From assembly GCA_905397405.1 (NCBI GenBank), contig CAJPVJ010000285.1, forward strand, positions 1-24,601: 24,601 bases of DNA. Reading direction: 5' to 3'. A program made the position numbers and the translations under genes. The stretch is from Oppiella nova (Eukaryota > Arthropoda > Arachnida > Sarcoptiformes > Oppiidae). Positions 18,378 to 24,601 of this stretch are shown piece by piece; position 1 is the first letter of the stretch, and every line of letters starts with the position of its first letter. The notes under the pieces were generated by a model. That model was given only the letters and a program-made list of their open reading frames with translations, did not search any database and was not told the DNA's origin.

Positions 18378-19164
18378 CTATGGGGACAGGGAGTAGGAGT
18401 TTATTAGTTATGTTTTATAATTGTTTAGTCAATATTTGTAACTATAATAGTATTTATATTAATAATAGTTATTATTATTTCAAATATTATATGTTAAGAT
18501 AATGTTAATTTTTGTTGTATTAGTCAATGTGTGCATAGGTTTGTGAATTAATTTGAATTTTATTTTATTAATACAAAAATATTTTAGATTTTAATGTTTA
18601 GTGAACAGAATATTCTGCGAATAAATTGAGATGTTTTTTAAATTTAAATGTAAAACTTTATTTATACTAAAAATCAATTTAGCATACTAGATGTCATTTT
18701 TAATATAAATTCAATTTTTGGTTAATAAGTTAAAGTAACAAGGTTTAAATTTTATTTCCATGAATAATACGTTAATATTGCAAATAAACACCGCTACTGT
18801 GAATATTGGTAATATTTATTTTAATTAATAGCAATTTATAATTATGTAACTTTTAAAATTATTATAAATACAGTAATTGAGCGTAAATATATTTTTATGA
18901 TTCATTAATATTGCAAACAAAATAAAAATTAACTGAAATTTTGTAAAAATGATTGCACATGTAAGCAATTTTGTAGTAAATACAAAAAGCAGTCCAAAGT
19001 AGTTCTGGGCGCCAGTAGTTTTTTTTAAACACAAGCTTTTGTGTAAACACTTATATATTTTATCAGTTATTCGTGTACATTATCTGGGTAATTAACTTAT
19101 CATTAGTTTATTCAATGGTCTATATATTCGGTATTTATTTTTTGAATTAATAAACTTTTCGTAG

Positions 19165-19192
<28 letters not shown>
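19165..19192. repeat. (TC)14 microsatellite
   Basis: A pure dinucleotide run in duplication copy A. The homologous run in copy B (22439-22454) has only 8 units. Confidence 0.9.
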
Positions 19193-19196
<4 letters not shown>

Positions 19197-19522
19197 CATG
19201 TTTTTTACTAACATTTTACTGTTTATTCAATAATAAAACATATGATAAGAGGTTTCATTGACTTACTATCCCTTGACCTCCCAATACATCCACAAAAAAC
19301 TAACGGCGCGTTTCAATGCAATTAACAAATGTTTTGCATTTATTATGCATTTTATCGAAATTAAGTTCAATAGACCTATTGTTTAGGTCTATATTGTATT
19401 GAAACCCTTGAAACTCGTAAACAGTTTTACAGTTAGTATAGTATTTTTAATTGCAATTAATTTTTACAACACATTTATGCCGTCCATTGAGAGTAAGAAT
19501 ATTCTGTAGTATTCTTTTATAC

Positions 19523-19649
19523 ACAGTGGACAGTAGTGTTGGGTTACACTGTCTGGACAGTTGTTTTTCTCAGAAAAGTCATGTGAGTGAGTGACCTAAC
19601 CCTAAACCACTGGACGCACAGCTCGTTAGTTGTATGGACTGTACGTCCA
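19523..19649. other. 127-bp block mirrored by a parallel complement at 22784-22910
   Basis: Every base of this block is the Watson-Crick partner of the base at +3261, read in the same 5'-3' direction, with no mismatch or gap. It is non-coding. It directly follows the end of duplication copy A. Base composition is more even than in the neighbouring DNA. Confidence 0.9.
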
Positions 19650-20536
19650 ACGCTGACTATGGGTCCAGCAAACCATCCAATATAACAGAATATTCCGGGT
19701 GTAATACAAAATATTCTTGTTTTATCATAGCTACCTCATAATGAACTTTAAGTGTGCCATAGTACAGATTTTAGCTACAAGTAATAACCGAGCTATTAAT
19801 TATTTTGTCAACCCAGAACTTTTTGAAGATTCTTATAGTTATAGCGATCAGTTGTTTCAACATGATTAATTTATTTGTAATTTTTTTTAAATAAATATAT
19901 TCGCAACAAACCTAAAACTAAAACTGAATATAACTATATTAAGTGCTTTTAATTTATAGCACTTTTAGTCAATTATTTTAATTACATAGGGCATAATATA
20001 AATGTCATCTAATAATAATAAATTGATAATAAGTGAAATACATTATAAGTGCTATTGATTATTATAATAATTCTAGTAGTGTATTACCGTAATCACGTTG
20101 TTTCAATTAATTTTATTGAAATTCAATTAATTAGATTTTTGATAATTTATTGCATTACGGTATAAATACTTGTTATTATATGAGATAATTATTAATATAA
20201 AATTTTATAAAAATTCAATTTAAATTATTACTCTCATTATCAGTGAGTTGCAAAAGTTTAAAACACCTTATAATAGCGATGAATGAACTTGATAAATTTG
20301 TAAATGTTTTACAGCACTAGTTTTTTATATCACTAACTTAAACTTATAAACTTAATAATTATTTGTTTATTACTAATGCATTAATGTTAAAAAAATTTAT
20401 ATTCAATGTTTATGAATCATATAAGTTTATCATGATTTTTTTTATACAAAATATGAATCAATCATTAATAAATATTTAAGATATATTTGAACAATCATAT
20501 GTTACTACTTATGACTACTATAATATTTAATCCCTA

Positions 20537-20636
20537 AAATAACTAGCGTTGAATAAACTCATTTATTTACCTTAGCTTACCTTAGTCTATACATCACTAG
20601 TTGTAATAATTTGTAATACATGGAACTGACTGCTCA
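20537..20636 (-). repeat. Dispersed repeat, inverted partner of 5165-5260
   Basis: Reverse complement of the element at 5165-5260, sharing TAGTCTATACATCACTAG and CATGGAACTGxCTG. Roughly 80 percent identity by eye; non-coding. Confidence 0.6.
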
Positions 20637-20901
20637 TTATTGTTATAAATTATCATTTATAATACAATTTTATAATAATGTACGAATCCTATTCATTAAT
20701 TAAATTAATTTTAATAAGTTATCTACTAATATTTATAAAAACTTTGTTAATGAAAGAATACCTATTATATTATATGACTAATAATAATCTATTAACAGAA
20801 AACAATATACCTGTATTTTAATATGATTAAACATTATTTTTATTTAAACAGATTTTTATTAAATCATTTTATAAATCCAAAATTTATTATTAAATATATA
20901 T

Positions 20902-20907
20902 TTTATT
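20902..20907 (-). terminator. AATAAA signal of membrane-protein terminal exon B
   Basis: Equivalent in position to 17631-17636 in copy A, about 290 nt after the stop codon. Confidence 0.45.
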
Positions 20908-21195
20908 TTTCTGTACATAATATTCATAAGCGATTTGTATTGTATGAGAGATAAATGTATAGTTAATCAAAGGATAGTCGAGTATTTTCATTAAAAACAA
21001 AATAAAAAGCACTTATCTATAGATTATAATACGAGTGGGAAATGGAGTATAAATGGATATCAAATATAAAAGTCCATAAAAATCAATACATTATACAAAC
21101 GATACACTCTTTACTATTATATGAAACACAATAATAACTCTATTCATAGAGAATCGCATGCATTGTCCACAAAAAACACAGAATATTCTTGACAT

Positions 21196-21648
21196 TCATA
21201 TCATATGTTTATTATTTCCATAAACAGAATATTCTTGACTATAAGGAGGCGGCTGTTTATCGGACATCCAGTGGTGACCCACAGGTGGCGGAGCACCGGT
21301 AGTCCACTGTTGACCTCCGGCCACAATCGGCACTACAATCGGTTGATTAGGATAGGGGTGTCCACTGATTACGAAAGCACTCGAGGATAAGGAGGACAGG
21401 GAGCCCCTGATCCGTATCTGTCGGGCGTATGTGAATGATATGATACTAATGGCGAGGTTTATGAGTGCGTATAGCCATAGGTCGGGCGCCTGTAGAGCTC
21501 CGTATAGGCTACCGACGCTGTTGACTGTCATATACACGGCGAACGTGAGGGCCGAGCAGTAGTGCTCCCGGAGGGCAGCCATGAGTCCGAACAGTGAAAA
21601 AAATCCGGTCACGACTGCCATACCTATTAAGGCCTGTTCGAGGGCTTC
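21196..21648 (-). CDS. Terminal exon of a multi-spanning membrane protein with PPPY tail (copy B)
   Basis: The same exon as 17925-18377 with the same acceptor and phase. Thirteen base differences exist over 453 bp, and 12 are silent; the only replacement is Gln to Lys just before the PPPY motif (SDQQ versus SDKQ). Three transmembrane helices and the PPPYSQEY tail are intact. Because both exons have acceptors and their own AATAAA, they could be alternative last exons of one gene, or the ends of two tandem genes whose upstream exons are not shared in this window. The second is less likely because no upstream exon was seen between 18378 and 21195. Function unknown; a membrane-trafficking or ubiquitin-ligase adaptor role would fit the PPxY tail. 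Confidence 0.75.
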   Translation of the reverse strand, partial: EALEQALIGMAVVTGFFSLFGLMAALREHYCSALTFAVYMTVNSVGSLYGALQAPDLWLYALINLAISIISFTYARQIRIRGSLSSLSSSAFVISGHPYPNQPIVVPIVAGGQQWTTGAPPPVGHHWMSDKQPPPYSQEYSVYGNNKHMI

Positions 21649-22438
21649 CTATGGGGACAGGGAGTAGGAGTTTATTAGTTATGTTTTATAATTGTTTAGT
21701 AAATGTTTGTAACCATAATAATATTTATATTAATAATAGTTATTATTATTTAAAATATTATGTGTTAAGAAAATGTTAATTTTTGTTTTAGTAGTCAATG
21801 TGTGCATAGATTTGTGAATTAAATTGAATTTTTATTTTATTAATACAAATATATTTTAGATTTTAATGTTTAATAAGCAGAATATTCTGCGAATAAATTG
21901 AAATGTTTGTAATTGTAAGACTTTATTTATACTGAGAATCAATTTAACATACTAGATGTCATTTTTAATATAAATTCAATTTTTGGTTAATAAGTTAAAG
22001 TAACAAGGTTTAAATTTTATTTTACTATCCATGAATAATACGTTAATATTGCAAATAAACACCGCTACTGTGAATATTGGTAATATTTGTTTTAATTAAT
22101 AGCATTTAATAATTATGTAACTTTTAAAATTATTATAAATATAGTATTTGAGCGTAAAATTATTTTTATGATTCATTAATATTGCAAACAAAATCAAATC
22201 AAATTGAAATTTTTGCAAAAATAATAGCACATGTAAGCAATTTTGTAGTAAATACAAAAAGCAGTCCAAAGTAGTTCTGGGCGCCAGTAGTTTTTTTTTA
22301 AAACACAAGCTTTTGTGTAAACACTTATATATTTTATCAGTTATTTGTGTATACTATCTGGGTAATTAACTTATCATTAGTTTATTCAATGGTCTATATA
22401 TTCGGTATTTATTTTTTGAATTAATAAACTTTTCGTAG

Positions 22439-22454
22439 TCTCTCTCTCTCTCTC
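22439..22454. repeat. (TC)8 microsatellite
   Basis: Homologous to (TC)14 at 19165-19192 in copy A, shorter by six units. Confidence 0.85.
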
Positions 22455-22783
22455 ATCACATGTTTTTTACTAACATTTTACTGTTTATTCAATAATAAAA
22501 TATATGATAAGAGGTTTCATTGACTTACTATCCCTTGACCTCCCAATATATCCAAAAAAAACTAACGGCGCGTTTCAATGCAATTAACAAATATTTTGCA
22601 CTTATTATGCATTTTATCGAAATTAAGTTCAATAGACCTATTGTTTAGGTCTCTATTGTATTGAAACCCTTGAACTCGTAAACAGTTTTACAGTTAGTAT
22701 AGTATTTTTAGTTGCAATTAATTTTTACAACACATTTATGCCGTCCATTGAGAGTAAGAATATTCCGTAGTATTCTTTTACAT

Positions 22784-22910
22784 TGTCACCTGTCATCACA
22801 ACCCAATGTGACAGACCTGTCAACAAAAAGAGTCTTTTCAGTACACTCACTCACTGGATTGGGATTTGGTGACCTGCGTGTCGAGCAATCAACATACCTG
22901 ACATGCAGGT
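22784..22910. other. 127-bp parallel (non-reversed) complement of 19523-19649
   Basis: Checked base by base: 127 of 127 positions are the complement of 19523-19649 in the same direction, offset 3261, equal to the local offset of the tandem duplication. Inversion would give the reverse complement, which this is not. It is non-coding; the small ORF 22712-22915 crossing it is accidental. Confidence 0.9.
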
Positions 22911-22925
22911 ATTAAATACATTATT

Positions 22926-22928
<3 letters not shown>

Positions 22929-22956
<28 letters not shown>
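22929..22956. repeat. (GA)14 microsatellite
   Basis: A pure dinucleotide run 18 bp after the end of the parallel-complement block. Confidence 0.9.
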
Positions 22957-24601
22957 TCAATGAAACAGTAATTATAAGAGATAGAGAAATGTGATATAAA
23001 TTTGCAATTAAACTGTATATAACTGTTACGACCAGTAGTGTACTCTCGTTATAATTAACCACGCTACAAATTCACTACTAAATAACAGCTACTAATTAAT
23101 ATAGAGTATGTTATTAATACAGAATTGTATTTAGACTACAGTCTAACGTAGTTATTGTGTACTTTGCAACAGTTTTGTGTACATTATATGGAGATTTAGT
23201 TGCAATTGAGACCATATGTTATATAATAAGAAAAGGAGTCCACAAAATAAATACATTAAACAGATGTGTAATAAAATGTTTCACAATAGATTACGATCTC
23301 ATTTGCAGTTATTTGAAAATTATTTCTCAAAATGCTGTTCAGATTCGTTTGTTTTAGTTTTTAGTTTATTTACAGAGTTTGTACTTCACAATTCTTTTCA
23401 TTTTAGAAACTTTTTTTGTTGTTTTGTTAGTCAATCACTGTATAGAAAGAATCGGGGATTAAAATTGAATTTATTTTACCCTGATTGTATATTATATGGA
23501 AAAATACTTTAACTATAGATTAGTTAACCTTAACTACAGATACAATGTATACATCCTATACTTATTAACTGTACAGTAGTATAATCAGTATATGGATTAC
23601 TAATCAATAGATTAAGTATAGATAGGTATAGGATATATCCTATTGTATTATAGCCTGACATCTAAAGTAAATGAAAGTAAGATTTACTTAAATACAGAGA
23701 CTTTTTGTTTGTTTTGTGTTTCACTGACTGTAAGAAAAACATGCGATTCTTTGAATAGAAATTTGAAAATTATCTCAACTTTTTTCCACTATTGACGTCA
23801 TCGATGGTCAGTGTTGATACTACCAGGGTATTAATACTGATATAATTTATACAGTTTATTATCTATAGAAGTTAACATGTTTGAAAACTATTATTAAAAT
23901 AAAGAAATTATTAGCTAGGAATTTAATACTATTATTTATTTTATTATTAATACAATGGATTATAAAATATTGCTATGCTTATTTATCATGATCTTAAGTA
24001 TATTTTTTAATAAAATCATAATTAATTATTTTTCTGATTTATAATTTATAACCTATTAGTTTCACAGAATAATTATTTGCAATTTATAAAGTATTTAAAT
24101 TTAAATTATACATGATATATATATTTTTAAATTACTAAAATAAATAGTTTTTATATAATATATTTTTTGTTTTTGTTTTAGTTTAAAAAAATATTAATTT
24201 AAAAAAGATAATCGAAAGGACTACGGGACTGGTAGTCTAGCATATAATTTAAATTCAATTTTTTGGTGGGAACTACACATCTGTTTTAGAGGTTATACCG
24301 TTTTTTCTGTAAAATTACTTTATTTATTCAGTTGTGCTAAACTTAAACTGAAATTAAACTTCAAAAATGATAAGTATTTTTACATTTCTATACAAAACTT
24401 TTTCAATTAAAATACAAATACTTATATTTATTAAAATATTTTATTTCCCAATTTATTTTAATCGTTCATTTAATTCAGTCATTAATGAGACTATATTTTT
24501 GAACATCAAATGCAAACTTATTTATATGAAAATGAATCCATAATTGCATTTCGCATACAAAACATGAAATGTTTGCACAAATTGTCACGAATATTATGCA
24601 A

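Larger units (their letters stand above)
17620..19520. repeat. Tandem segmental duplication, copy A
   Basis: Aligns with 20891-22780 at about 95 percent identity by eye with small indels, offset about 3.27 kb. The unit runs from the poly(A) signal of the membrane-protein gene through its terminal exon to about 1.1 kb of upstream intron. The (TC)n tracts differ in length (14 versus 8 units). Confidence 0.85.
18378..21195. other. Non-coding region (intron of copy A unit, spacer, 3'UTR of copy B)
   Basis: 18378-19520 is duplicated intronic sequence. 19521-20890 is unique spacer that starts with the 127-bp block whose parallel complement lies at 22784-22910. It also has a weak inverted pair TACCGTAAT/ATTACGGTA (about 20084 and 20154) and the inverted dispersed repeat 20537-20636. 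No credible exon was found. Confidence 0.5.
20891..22780. repeat. Tandem segmental duplication, copy B
   Basis: Partner of 17620-19520. Collinear over the 3'UTR, terminal exon and upstream intron. After 22780 the homology to copy A stops and the parallel-complement block begins three bases later at the same offset. Confidence 0.85.
21649..24601. other. Non-coding region at right end
   Basis: 21649-22780 is the duplicated intron. 22784-22910 is the parallel-complement block. A (GA)14 tract follows at 22929-22956. From 23000 to the end the DNA is AT-rich; ORFs at 23157-23512 are low-complexity and unsupported. An imperfect inverted pair around ATCCTATACTTATTAA (about 23550) and TTAAGTATAGATAGGTATAGGAT (about 23611-23633) is present. 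Upstream exons of the membrane protein may lie beyond the window. Confidence 0.45.

Noticed and set aside
22784-22910. Ordinary inverted repeat or inversion of 19523-19649
   Set aside because: The reverse complement of 19523-19649 does not match here; only the non-reversed complement does, at every position.
22712-22915. 67-residue plus-strand ORF across the parallel-complement block
   Set aside because: It spans duplicated intron and the anomalous block; no homology-like features, and the equivalent in copy A is not open.
23157-23512. Two overlapping ORFs of 66 and 98 residues on the plus strand
   Set aside because: Phe/Ser/Lys-rich low-complexity translation, no motif, no splice or promoter context; expected by chance in AT-rich DNA.

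Overview
This is an AT-rich eukaryotic window. It has short spliced introns, TATA-like boxes about 70 bp upstream of start codons, AATAAA signals and many fold-back and dispersed repeats. The secreted lectin-like family and a kinase catalytic core that I remember from mite gene sets suggest an arthropod, most likely a sarcoptiform/oribatid mite. That assignment is an inference from recall and was not searched. All recognisable genes lie on the minus strand.

Layout. Positions 1-1036 hold no gene but a GC-rich repeat cluster. Four intact intronless genes (1037-1978, 9857-11158, 12629-13585, 15861-16778) encode secreted proteins with the same plan: signal peptide, C-type lectin domain (CTLD), coiled-coil stalk, and a C-terminal domain that resembles bacteriophage tail-collar/tail-fibre tips. 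Three broken relatives (3517-4040, 4435-4743, 12097-12411) show that the cluster grows and decays by duplication. Between them, 6082-8377 encodes a four-exon, single-pass membrane protein. It has a cysteine-rich EGF-like ectodomain, one transmembrane helix, an Asn-rich linker and a complete Ser/Thr kinase domain of eIF2alpha-kinase (PEK) appearance. Its third exon is spoiled in this record by an unmerged contig overlap around the N at 6916; a second such join lies at 9703.

The right third (17.6-22.8 kb) is dominated by a tandem duplication of about 1.9 kb. Each copy carries the terminal exon of a multi-spanning membrane protein with a PPPY-containing tail, plus its 3'UTR and upstream intron. 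The exons differ at 13 bases, 12 of them silent, so both copies appear to have been constrained or converted. Upstream exons were not found.

Two observations stand out. First, 22784-22910 is a perfect 127/127 base-by-base complement of 19523-19649 read in the SAME direction (not reversed), exactly in register with the tandem duplication. No known DNA process makes this, so the record or assembly must be questioned first. Second, the lectin/collar family has a variable segment between two fixed anchors at its C-terminal tip, like an adhesin tip presented on a secreted animal lectin. I infer a role in recognising microbes or food; nothing in the sequence proves it. The lectin cluster and the receptor kinase are neighbours, but a functional link between them is speculation.
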